NCBI RefSeq assembly: GCF_026262505.1
Contig: NC_067206.1
Location: forward strand, 12,109,507-12,173,506
From: Trichomonas vaginalis G3
Lineage: Eukaryota; Parabasalia; Trichomonadida; Trichomonadidae
Direction of reading: 5' to 3'
Length of the DNA stretch: 64,000 nucleotides
Under the pieces are notes generated by a model. The model worked only from the letters and a program-made list of their open reading frames with translations, searched no databases and was not told the origin of the DNA. The first letter of the stretch is position 1. Every line of letters begins with the position of its first letter. The translations under genes and the position numbers were made by a program. Below are positions 54,618 to 63,251 of this stretch, piece after piece.

Positions 54618-56763
54618 TTATTTCATGCAATGTTTTATTTCTGTGCCGTCTTCAAGTATGCCCCAATACTTACGCTTGGAGAGGACATGAACTTCAGAAA
54701 ATACCTTATCTAGCTTAAAACAGCCCATCTTTTCACTGACCATTCCCATTTCAATGAGTTTGTTGTACCCTTCTTCGTTCGTCATGAGTGCGTCAATGTT
54801 CTCATAGTAAACCTTCACTTTGGATTTGACTTCGGAGAAGAATTTGTTGTAGTTGTCAAGGACTGCCTTTGCGAACTGAGGGTAAGACCAATGTTCGACA
54901 ATAGGTTTTAATGTGGTTACTAAGCCACTTTGACCTTGAGTGAATTCGTACTTCAAAACAAAAGGAGAAAACCTTTCAACAAAGTTGTCGACCTTCTCAT
55001 AATGTTTACTCTTCATCTCTTGAGGTTTCTTAATGAATATCCCCATGTCGAATTCATAAGCAATTTGAGTGTCATTGCAAGTTTGGGGTTTGAAGCTTTC
55101 CTAATATCATACAGTTGTTGTATGACTTTTCCAACTGTATAGTTCCTTCCGGGAACTCACCATCTTCGTTTGGAATTCCAGTCGGAATATATTGGACAAA
55201 CCTCATGTATGCAGCGTTAAGGTCGACATAGTATATCTTTTCGTTTGAGTCGAACTTGTCGCAACCAATTGGTCCAGTTTGTGGAAATTCAAGTGAGTCT
55301 CTTATCTTCTGAGAAACTTCTCCTGTTATCTCATAAACATCGTCGAAGCAACCTGTTTCATATAAAACCTTCTGACCTAACTCAGATGCTCTCCAATACA
55401 ATTTGACGTCAATTGGATGTCTCAATGGAAGTTTGTTTATAGCATCTTGAAGTTCTTGCAACCTCATTGGAAGTTCTTCTGGTTCAGGTTGGTATCCGAA
55501 CAATCCAACTCCTTGTGGAACTGTGTACTTCTTTTGTACTAGAACTTTGTCTGGAACAACTTTTGGTCTTGCTAACAATGAAAAGTTTGTTTCGTCTTTT
55601 GGTACAAAAGTTTCTGTCAGCTTGTCATCTGGAATTGGTTCCAACAAACCTTTCTCGAAAAGAATGTTTACAGCTCTGACAATGTTGCACTTGCCTTTTC
55701 GAACAATGGTTTGTAAGACTTTCGTTCAACATGAAGTGGTTGTGGACAATTGCAATCTTCAACCATGGTAAATTGAACTCAACAACATAGTCGTCATGTG
55801 AAGAACCTTTAGCTGTAGGTATGTTGACTCGGATATTGACATTTGCCAACGGTGCAATTTTTGCCAATTGACCTCTGAGAATGTACCTTGTCTTCACACA
55901 TGATCAAGATACTTCATCTTCTCATCTGTAACAAGACCAGAGTTCCTGAGACATGTTAGAATGCAAGGTTCGTTGACATTGTTTTCAATTGAATTGTAAA
56001 TTCCATACCTTGTCAAGTCAATGTCAGACTTATTTATGAAGGGGAAGTATCCAGCATGTTGTCTGACTGGCTTGAGGGTTAGGTTGGTACCATTCGAACT
56101 TGACACTTGCAATTCCTTCAATTGCATTCAAAATGTCTGAGTCGGAGTCAACCATTTGTTCTCTCTTTGTAGTCTTGAAAGCGTCAAGAAGTTTTGCGGC
56201 TGTTTGTTCATTGCCATTTGCATAGTAAATGTGACCATCCAAATCCGTTATGGTCAATCTGAGATTGTGTCCTTTCTTATTTCCGTCTTGAATTGCAGCA
56301 AGTACACCCATGAAGCCTTCTTTGTTCTTTCTTCGTCAAAGTTTACTGTAAAGGTTCGACCAGATGTAATTTGACTTCTAACTCACGATACTTTCATATG
56401 CATATCTTGTTCTTTCCATGGGAGCATGTGCGTCTTCACCTTTTCCTTTTTTCCTTCTCAAAGGATGCAATTGTTCGTCATGTTTCCAGTAGAATCTGGC
56501 AAAGCCGTCGTGTCCTTCAACTTGAGGTTCACTAACATCGAAAGGCATGTTCATAAGACGTTCTTCTTCTAAACCTCTCTAGTCTGTTTGGATAATTGGC
56601 ACGTGCTGTTTCCAAATCCATTTCGTAGCGAAGACCAGACAATTTGTCATAGACTTTTATGGTCTTCCCCTTCCTATATTTAAACTTCTTCGAAACTCTC
56701 CAACCATATCTTTGTAACTCTGCTTTTATCTAGCAGACTTTCTATCCATTCTATATGGGGCAT
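54618..56763 (-). pseudogene. Protein-primed family B DNA polymerase (pPolB) region, broken
   Basis: Minus-strand coding fragments from MPHIEWIESLLDKSR at the upstream end to the stop at 54618 fit the Polinton protein-primed DNA polymerase. EKIYYVDLNAAYMRFVQYIP resembles palm motif A (the YVDLNAAY core), and VYYENIDALMTNEEGYNK resembles the motif C region near the C-terminus. The exonuclease and thumb parts are not clearly defined by eye. At least five interruptions are present, so this copy is a fossil. Position between the repeat region and the integrase agrees with Maverick organisation. Confidence 0.72.
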
Positions 56764-56796
56764 TTTTATAAAAATAAAAAAATATTTTTTTTCTTA

Positions 56797-57017
56797 CTTT
56801 ACATAACCACCTGCTGCCATAAGTCTTTGACGCCAACCCATACCAGCTAATGAAGGTTGACTTGGTTTAGTTTGGAAACTAAACTTTGGTTTTGGTTTAT
56901 CTTCAGTTTTTGGTTTTTCTTCTTCTATCGGTTTTTCGTCACTTTTCGGTTCCTCTGACTTACCTCACCTGCAGGAACAGTTGTGTCGTCAACATCTTCA
57001 TAAATATCATATGCCAT
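56797..57017 (-). pseudogene. Small acidic/proline-rich Maverick ORF remnant
   Basis: The minus strand shows an ATG-led acidic start (MAYDIYEDVDDTTVPAG) and a C-terminal part rich in Lys, Pro and Glu ending in SLAGMGWRQRLMAAGGYVK. It does not read in a single frame. No family was recognised. Confidence 0.45.
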
Positions 57018-57060
57018 TTGTTTTTGTTTTCCTTTCAACTTTTTATGTTTGTTGTAAAGT

Positions 57061-57390
57061 TTAAGAATATTTCGACTCTAAGTCAATGAGATGTTCTATA
57101 ATGAACTGTTGGTCAGTGAAGTAAACTTTTCCATCTGTTGTCTCGAAAGCTCCTTCAGACTTCAATATTTTATTTGTGAGAGTCTGTTTCTTTTTTGAGA
57201 TACTTGCCGTTCCATTTTTATGAAAAGTGACTTTGTAGTTAGGGTTTGTATTTCCAGACCTGGCACTTTCTATTATTGAATTTTTCTCTTCATCTGTAAG
57301 TTCTTTGACAGGTTTTGACAATGGTTCTGAACTTTTTGTTTGTGGTGTCAAATCTACCGTTTCAACTTCTTGGTCATTTCATCTCAGTAA
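57061..57390 (-). pseudogene. Small Maverick protein remnant, unknown function
   Basis: A minus-strand frame of about 96 residues ends at 57061 and contains KELTDEEKNSIIESARSGNT and ADGKVYFTD-like sequence (here TTDGKVYFTDQQF). The upstream end, preceded by TTTTTTACTGAGATGA, does not connect in one frame. No domain was recognised. Confidence 0.4.
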
Positions 57391-57412
57391 AAAATTTTAG
57401 TTTGGTTTGTTT

Positions 57413-57550
57413 TCAACTGGTTGTTGTTGTTTTTTTAAGTCGGTCTAAAACTTCCTGAGGTATAGGAAGAACTTGACAAACACGTTGTGTAACTGCTGGA
57501 AGTCGACAAATCCATCTTGAACCCATTTGTCTCAATGCTGTATTGTTCAT
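57413..57550 (-). CDS. Short Maverick ORF, 45 aa
   Basis: Begins MNNTALRQMGSRWICRLPAV at the ATG 57550-57548, after the same TTTTTTACTGAGATGAA leader as its neighbour. It is too short for a family call. It may be a minor virion peptide or a decayed gene. Confidence 0.4.
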   Translation of the reverse strand: MNNTALRQMGSRWICRLPAVTQRVCQVLPIPQEVLDRLKKTTTTS

Positions 57551-57569
57551 TTCATCTCAGTAAAAAAAT

Positions 57570-57971
57570 TTACATTCCCCAAGTTTGAGGTGGTTGCGGT
57601 TGGTTATTGTTTACCCATTGTTGTGCATGGTTATATCCTCTGTTAAAGAATCTTTCACCTTGGTCCATATAGTGTCCTGCTTGGTTATAGTAGTCATTTG
57701 CTTTGTTATAATAGTTTCCTGCTTGTCTTCCTACATTGTCCATCCATCCTTGAACTTTTCCTCTTGTTTCAGGATTTGGAATAAGATTTGTTGCATCTCG
57801 TGCTACATCCCAACCTTTCTGTACAGTTTGTATAATAGGTTGTGCTTTCTCTTTCAGTATACCTAATGTACTCAAAATCTTCCTTCCAACTCCAAATACA
57901 CCTCTGGCTATTGTTCCCACTGCGGGCAAAAATCTGGATGCAACTCCTGCTAATGCGCCAAATAAACCCAT
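57570..57971 (-). CDS. Maverick 133-aa protein with hydrophobic N-terminus
   Basis: A 133-aa frame that looks whole. Residues 1-50 (MGLFGALAGVASRFLPAVGT, then ARGVFGVGRKILSTLGILKE) are Gly/Ala-rich and amphipathic. The rest is Asn/Tyr/Gln-rich with NYYNKANDYYNQAGHYMDQG repeats. Together with the 80-aa protein it has the look of a membrane-active minor virion protein, but this is only an analogy. It is divergent from the integrase over 17 bases. Confidence 0.6.
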   Translation of the reverse strand: MGLFGALAGVASRFLPAVGTIARGVFGVGRKILSTLGILKEKAQPIIQTVQKGWDVARDATNLIPNPETRGKVQGWMDNVGRQAGNYYNKANDYYNQAGHYMDQGERFFNRGYNHAQQWVNNNQPQPPQTWGM

Positions 57972-57988
57972 TTCTTATAGGATAAAAA

Positions 57989-58946
57989 ATGACGAATTCA
58001 AACAAGGACCCCTATGTTTCTAAAGCGACAAAGAAAGCACTCATGGTAAAAATCTTTAGTTCAACACCAAATGCTTGGTTTATGGATATCTTGGAAAACA
58101 TTCCGAGAGTTAGAACAGATGGACCTCCATACTGGCTAATATTTGTCGGTCAAAACACAAGATACTGTGAAGCCATACCATTATGGTCCAAAAATATTTT
58201 AGATGTGAAAACTGCTTTGACAATATTCGTTGACAAATACCATCCAACAAAACTGACATCTGACTGTGAAAGTTCTTTCAAATCAGATGATGTAAAAAAC
58301 TATCTGCGTTCAAAAAATGTAAACCAATATTTCATTGTCGACCAAAACCATTCTGCTCTTGGTGTCATTGACGGTTGTATAAAAATGTTAAGAGACTTAA
58401 ACCAACCACAAGGTGGTGAAGCAAATGAAATGTCATATGACGACAAATATAGACACTTCTCCCAGGCAAAGATGAGACAAGTTTTAAATATTTACAATAG
58501 CCGTAAACAAAAAGGTTTGGGAAACCACTCCCCCGAAGAAATGAAAAACAACCCTGACTTAGAGAAAGACTATATATTTAATAATTTAGTCAAAAGAGAC
58601 AAACAAGAAAGAATGCCGGGCTTCAAACTTCAGAAAGGTGACAAAGTAAAAATAGAAATACCTAAACGCGACCCATATGAAAATACTATTGACTATGACA
58701 ACAATGGGAACCCGACAGGTACTCACATTCGTGTTCGTAAAAATAGAAGAAAGTATACAAAGATATTATGAAGTTTTAGGCAAACATGGCAAAATGTACA
58801 CACTGCAAGCAGAAGATAAAACGACTATTGTCAGACCTCGTTTCAAACTTGTCAAAGTTCAAGGTGGTATACTTTCAAAGACAGTTCCTAACAAATATAA
58901 GACAACTCCTGACGAATATGCTAAAGAAGTTGAAAATGACGACTAA
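57989..58946 (+). pseudogene. RVE-type (retroviral-like) integrase region, not intact
   Basis: A plus-strand integrase gene of Maverick type. The catalytic core starts near WFMDILENIPRVRTDG and continues through YWLIFVGQNTRYCEAIPLWS, PTKLTSDCESSFKSDDV and NQNHSALGV-like sequence (here DQNHSALGVIDGCIKMLRDL). The C-terminal part contains YYEVLGKHGKMYTLQ and VRPRFKLVKVQGG, a chromo/SH3-like module. The region does not read in one frame. Such integrases insert the element and make the short target duplication. Confidence 0.85.
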
Positions 58947-60682
58947 GCAATTCTATACCATGCGTAAACTGTCATGTAAGGTGGCATGTATTCTTTACTT
59001 TGTCCCGTTGTTTGTGTATATCCCGAAACGCGATGTGTATGGTTTCCTCCTCCCTCAGTGTTACTCCAGTAACAATTTATAGCAAACTTAACGTCCTCTT
59101 TAACATCATATCCTTTACCTTTTGTCATTCCTGACCAATCCCAAAATCTATGACTATGCAAACCTGCTTGAGATGTACTTAAATCTATGTAGTGACTGTG
59201 TGCAGGTAAATTTTCACCTGAAATCGTTTTACTTCCACCTGTTTCCTTTGAAGAGTTTGCACAATACAAAAACCTGTCGACTATTTGTTCCCATGCACCA
59301 ACACCAAACATTACTTGAGGACCTCTTGCTTCCATAGATGTATAAATAGAACCTACTGGGTTCATTAAATCAAACATATGAGACATTATAGGATTGTCTC
59401 TTTTGAACTTAAAATATAGTGCAACTATTTCAGGTTTCTTCTGGTTTGTGTCAGAATATTTTTTATAATATAATCTTATGTTTTCAGGGTAGGTAAAATC
59501 TTGACTATAATATTTATTTCTGTCATCTTCATAATAGTATACTATTCTCGTTTTTTCTATTGCATTATATCTTTTATATCTATAATAATCTAAATATAAT
59601 GTTAGCTTTTGTTCATCTACATGTGGTGTTCTGACGTCATCTCCATAGTCATAATAATATGGTGCTGGAGCTGGGTCAGGCAATGTCATATCTGTCATTT
59701 CATAAACTCTTAAATATTTCTTTTGTTCGTCTCCATATAAGTTTAAGTAGCAGTTGTTGTCTAATGGAACTTTAACTTGTGTACCATCATTCTTTATATA
59801 GCTTACATACATTTCATTGTTATTTTTCGGAATGAGTTTATACCGTATACCATTTCTTAAGGACTGTACAAACTGCCATCTAAAATATTTATTTTCTTCA
59901 TTGACAGAAAAGTCACCAACAATAGTTTCAATATTTTTTGTTGTTCCTATCAAACTTTGGTATATTTCATTGACATATGTTTTATCTGCTTTCTTTTCAA
60001 GGCTAACGTTTAAGTCTGTTATTTCAGATATAGAATGTGTATGTCCAACGTTACTTTTACTGTTTAAGGTTTCTTGTAAGTTTGTAATATTTGCAATGGT
60101 ATGTGTATGTCCAACGGCACTTTTCCTGTTTAAGGTTTCTTGTAAGTTTGTAATATCAGATATAGAATGTGTATGAGTCTTATTTGCTTTAGTGTTTAAA
60201 GTTAGTTGTAAGTCTGTTATTTCAGATATAGAATGTGTATGAGTCTTTTTAGAATATTCGTTTTCAGCTCTCGTCACTTCACTTGACATTTTATTGTCAA
60301 CATATGTTTTGTCTGCTAGTTCAGGATGAGTATGTTCTTTTGTTGCATAAGCATTGTTAGCTCTTTCTTCTTCTTTTGCTATTGCATCGTCTACATATTC
60401 TTTGTCAGCTTTGTTGTCAAATCTGTTTTCAAAAAGAAGTTCATTTATAGGTTTCTCGTTTAAAGTTCCTTTTGTTGGATTTATACAGACAGTATGGTTC
60501 TTATTGTCTTGAAACAGAAACTCATCTGTCATTGGGTTTAATGTCAGTTTTAAGTTTCCTTCTTTCAATGACTCAGATATCTTAGAATAGTTTGAAAAGT
60601 TTGTTGTGTTCTTATTTAGAGCTTGCATAATGAGTTGTCGGTTGTGTTGTATTTCTCTCATGGAAGCAATATCTTTCGACAT
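58943..60682 (-). CDS. Phage tail-fibre / baseplate-like trimeric protein
   Basis: A 579-aa frame that looks whole. Residues about 120-235 contain five near-repeats of the type HTHSISEITDLQLTLNTKAN, the pattern of phage tail-fibre repeats. The C-terminal 140 residues (NPVGSIYTSMEARG, FGVGAWEQIVDRFLY, ENLPAHSHYIDL, GLHSHRFWDW, GGGNHTHRVSG, MPPYMTVYAWYRIA) match the C-terminal domain of phage baseplate/tail-collar proteins. It probably forms a trimeric receptor-binding fibre on virions, if virions are made; this is inference. The 5' end is repeated at 1-160 in element 1. Confidence 0.82.
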   Translation of the reverse strand: MSKDIASMREIQHNRQLIMQALNKNTTNFSNYSKISESLKEGNLKLTLNPMTDEFLFQDNKNHTVCINPTKGTLNEKPINELLFENRFDNKADKEYVDDAIAKEEERANNAYATKEHTHPELADKTYVDNKMSSEVTRAENEYSKKTHTHSISEITDLQLTLNTKANKTHTHSISDITNLQETLNRKSAVGHTHTIANITNLQETLNSKSNVGHTHSISEITDLNVSLEKKADKTYVNEIYQSLIGTTKNIETIVGDFSVNEENKYFRWQFVQSLRNGIRYKLIPKNNNEMYVSYIKNDGTQVKVPLDNNCYLNLYGDEQKKYLRVYEMTDMTLPDPAPAPYYYDYGDDVRTPHVDEQKLTLYLDYYRYKRYNAIEKTRIVYYYEDDRNKYYSQDFTYPENIRLYYKKYSDTNQKKPEIVALYFKFKRDNPIMSHMFDLMNPVGSIYTSMEARGPQVMFGVGAWEQIVDRFLYCANSSKETGGSKTISGENLPAHSHYIDLSTSQAGLHSHRFWDWSGMTKGKGYDVKEDVKFAINCYWSNTEGGGNHTHRVSGYTQTTGQSKEYMPPYMTVYAWYRIA

Positions 60683-60700
60683 TTTTATTCTAGATAAAAT

Positions 60701-61549
60701 ATGCTTTCAATAGAAAAAGAAAATTCAAGGGTTGCTACAACTAAACCATTAGATGAACTTTTTACTAATGTCGGTCAAAAGCTTGAGACAGAGACCGTAA
60801 AGCATGAAGGCTATCGTTTTGACTACCCATTAAGATGGCTAAGAGACCCATCTGTCACAAAAGCTATTGGCTTTCGTAGAATGAAGTTCATTTCAGAAGC
60901 CATACATGGTTTCCCATTTACGGTCGGTTTTGAAGTTCGATACTATAACAAAGAAAAACGTATGTATGAGAAATTTGAACAGGGAAAACTTTTACAAGTT
61001 AGTTTGCTTGTAAACTTAGAAACAACTCTTCAAGATTTTCAAGAAAAAATAAACGATATCTATATCGAATATGCAAACCAGTATAACATTGACGAGGGAG
61101 AATACCATCTCGATATTATTTATGACAGGAAAAATGCAACTGTTAAAATCAATAGAATAGAAGACCTTGGAGAAAACGTTTATATTTCTACAAAATATAA
61201 CAACTTGGCATGGTATAGATTTATGAGGATGTTAAATCAGCCTGCAGCATATCCAGTACACCCAGACTTTTATGAAGTCGAAAACCCTAATGGAACATAT
61301 GAAAATGTTTTCGACCAAGATGCTATTATTGTTCATGCTTCATTTTCTGGCGCCCAAAACTCTTTCTTATGCTTGGCAAATGACTTTTACGAAAAACCTA
61401 CAAAGTTATACGAACCATCAAGTGGAAGTATTTCAGACTTTCAAGTATGGTTTACTACAGATGGAAGAAAAAGAATAATTCCATTATACCATGCGTTTTA
61501 CTTAGAACTTAGTTTCATATACAACTACTATCGAACGGTAAAAATATAA
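60701..61549 (+). CDS. Maverick 282-aa protein, unknown function (element 2)
   Basis: Nearly identical to 179-1027, with few substitutions such as MLSIEKENSR for MLPIEKENSR. The frame looks whole. It is divergent from the fibre-like gene over 18 bp (TTTTTATTCTAGATAAAATATG). A diverged paralogue lies at 53611-54469. No domain was recognised. Confidence 0.75.
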   Translation: MLSIEKENSRVATTKPLDELFTNVGQKLETETVKHEGYRFDYPLRWLRDPSVTKAIGFRRMKFISEAIHGFPFTVGFEVRYYNKEKRMYEKFEQGKLLQVSLLVNLETTLQDFQEKINDIYIEYANQYNIDEGEYHLDIIYDRKNATVKINRIEDLGENVYISTKYNNLAWYRFMRMLNQPAAYPVHPDFYEVENPNGTYENVFDQDAIIVHASFSGAQNSFLCLANDFYEKPTKLYEPSSGSISDFQVWFTTDGRKRIIPLYHAFYLELSFIYNYYRTVKI

Positions 61550-61553
61550 TTTT

Positions 61554-61796
61554 TTAATACGGTTGAGGTGTTGGATTTGGTTGCCAACTAGACTGTGGTG
61601 CAGGTTCAGGCTGTTGTATAACAGGAGCTTGTTCTTCTGGTTCAGGGTCTTTAGGTATAATACCAACGAACTGACCTACTCTTTTACCAATATTTTTGAC
61701 TCCGTTCCAAATTCCTCTTCCTACGGTTTTTATTCCATTCCATATACCTCTTCCAACTCTTCTGAAGAAGTTTCCAATACTACTGAAGAAACCCAT
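61554..61796 (-). CDS. Small amphipathic/proline-rich protein, 80 aa (element 2)
   Basis: Differs from 1032-1274 only near the N-terminus (MGFFSSIGNFFRRVG here). It has an amphipathic basic/aromatic first half and a Pro/Gln tail. The frame looks whole. Confidence 0.65.
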   Translation of the reverse strand: MGFFSSIGNFFRRVGRGIWNGIKTVGRGIWNGVKNIGKRVGQFVGIIPKDPEPEEQAPVIQQPEPAPQSSWQPNPTPQPY

Positions 61797-61814
61797 TTTA
61801 CTATATGTAAAAAT

Positions 61815-62177
61815 CTAATGTCCGCCTAGTCTCTTACGTTTCCTGTTGAGTTCCATAGCATTCTTTAACTGGAGCTCATACATTCTGTTTCTCCTCTGGT
61901 AGAAAACATATTCTGGGTCAACTCCTGTGTTCGCGTCATCTGCATAAAGTTGTTTATATCCCACTTCAGGGTTTGTATAAAACTCTTTCCATCTCATATT
62001 TGCATACCATGGTGGCAAACCTAACGCAGCGTCATTTGACATGGCAGTTTGCATTTGTACATCTGTTGGCACTTGACCATAGTTTGCCATTGCAGTTTGT
62101 ATTCTAACTTCATTTGGAATATTCTCTGGGTTTGGTTGTCCAGGTTGCTGTGCATTCGCTAAGTTCTGTGCGTCCAT
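61815..62177 (-). CDS. Maverick 120-aa protein, unknown function (element 2)
   Basis: Translation identical to 1292-1654: Asn/Gln/Pro-rich start, WYANMRWKEFYTNPEVGY centre, basic C-terminus. The frame looks whole. Confidence 0.65.
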   Translation of the reverse strand: MDAQNLANAQQPGQPNPENIPNEVRIQTAMANYGQVPTDVQMQTAMSNDAALGLPPWYANMRWKEFYTNPEVGYKQLYADDANTGVDPEYVFYQRRNRMYELQLKNAMELNRKRKRLGGH

Positions 62178-62200
62178 TTAATATTAGATAAAAATATCTC

Positions 62201-62332
62201 TTACGAGTACATATACTGAACATTTGCAGGCATTGGTTCATCTTCATATTCTCTGTACTTTTCTGCCACGTCAAAGAAATAAATGACACAATGGAAAAAA
62301 CCTAAAACAAGTAGTCCTATTTCAAACCACAT
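62201..62332 (-). CDS. 43-aa single-pass membrane micro-ORF (element 2)
   Basis: Starts at ATG 62332-62330 (MWFEIGLLVLGFFHCVIYFF), with a hydrophobic segment then an acidic/Tyr tail ending YMYS. It overlaps the methyltransferase 3' end by 16 bases, exactly as in element 1. Confidence 0.55.
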   Translation of the reverse strand: MWFEIGLLVLGFFHCVIYFFDVAEKYREYEDEPMPANVQYMYS

Positions 62333-63135
62333 TTACTTACTAATAAAATTTCTTTGTTATGACACTTTCTCCAGTTTATAGGACCTCTCTCATATTCTAT
62401 CTTGTCATATCTAAACTCATAGTCATGTATGTCCTCTAACCATCTCATAACGGTTTCCAAACCACTTTTATCGGATGTAAAGTAAAAGCATGGATGGTTA
62501 TGTATAACGTCTAAAGTTTCTAAAGAGTCTCTCAAAGTCCAGTCTACTTGGTATTGAAAATCCCATGTGTTATAGAACGGCGGGTCCACTATAAAGAAAA
62601 CATTTTCCTTGTCTTTATATTTTTCATACAACTCTGTCCAATGACATCTCACAAACTCTATACCCTCAATATATTTTTCTATGTCCTCTTTGAAAACATT
62701 TGTATAGTTAAGATATAAAACTTTTGACATAAGTGTTTCAATGTCATGAACTCTTATAGCACCACTATATAATAGTCTAGCAGATATACTATCCCAGTCT
62801 ATATATTCTGCTTTTTTCAAAACCTCTCTCACAATATTTTTCTTATCTAATGGTATACGTTCCATCTTACCTATAGGTATCTTTTCTTTTAACTCTTTCA
62901 ATATATTGTTTGTGTCTGGAATATGTTTGAGACGGTCCATATAGTTGTCGAAGTCATTGCATATAATCTTTGAGTCTGGGAATATTGTATGGCACAAATG
63001 GGATATATAGAAACTTCCACCGAACAAATCTACAAATGTTAGACCATTCGGTAGTTTCTTAAGTTCTCTCAATATAATATCTTTACATCTACTCTTATTT
63101 CCAAAGAACGGTAACGGAGGTTTTGTAAAATTCAT
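62317..63135 (-). CDS. D12-class N6-adenine DNA methyltransferase (element 2)
   Basis: A 272-aa enzyme with the same motifs as the copy at 1794-2612: PFFGNKSR, FVDLFGGSFY and DPPFYNTWDFQ. The two copies differ at a few positions (for example LRELKK for LRQLKK and NWRKC for NRRKC). The frame looks whole. It is the last gene before the terminal repeat. Confidence 0.85.
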   Translation of the reverse strand: MNFTKPPLPFFGNKSRCKDIILRELKKLPNGLTFVDLFGGSFYISHLCHTIFPDSKIICNDFDNYMDRLKHIPDTNNILKELKEKIPIGKMERIPLDKKNIVREVLKKAEYIDWDSISARLLYSGAIRVHDIETLMSKVLYLNYTNVFKEDIEKYIEGIEFVRCHWTELYEKYKDKENVFFIVDPPFYNTWDFQYQVDWTLRDSLETLDVIHNHPCFYFTSDKSGLETVMRWLEDIHDYEFRYDKIEYERGPINWRKCHNKEILLVSKCGLK

Positions 63136-63251
63136 TTATATATAATAATAAAAATGTTTTTTTCCTGAAAAGTGACAGAAAAGTGACAAAGCATGAAAAC
63201 ATATATAATTTGTGAAAAGCGACACATTATATAATGTTTTCGACCCATAAG

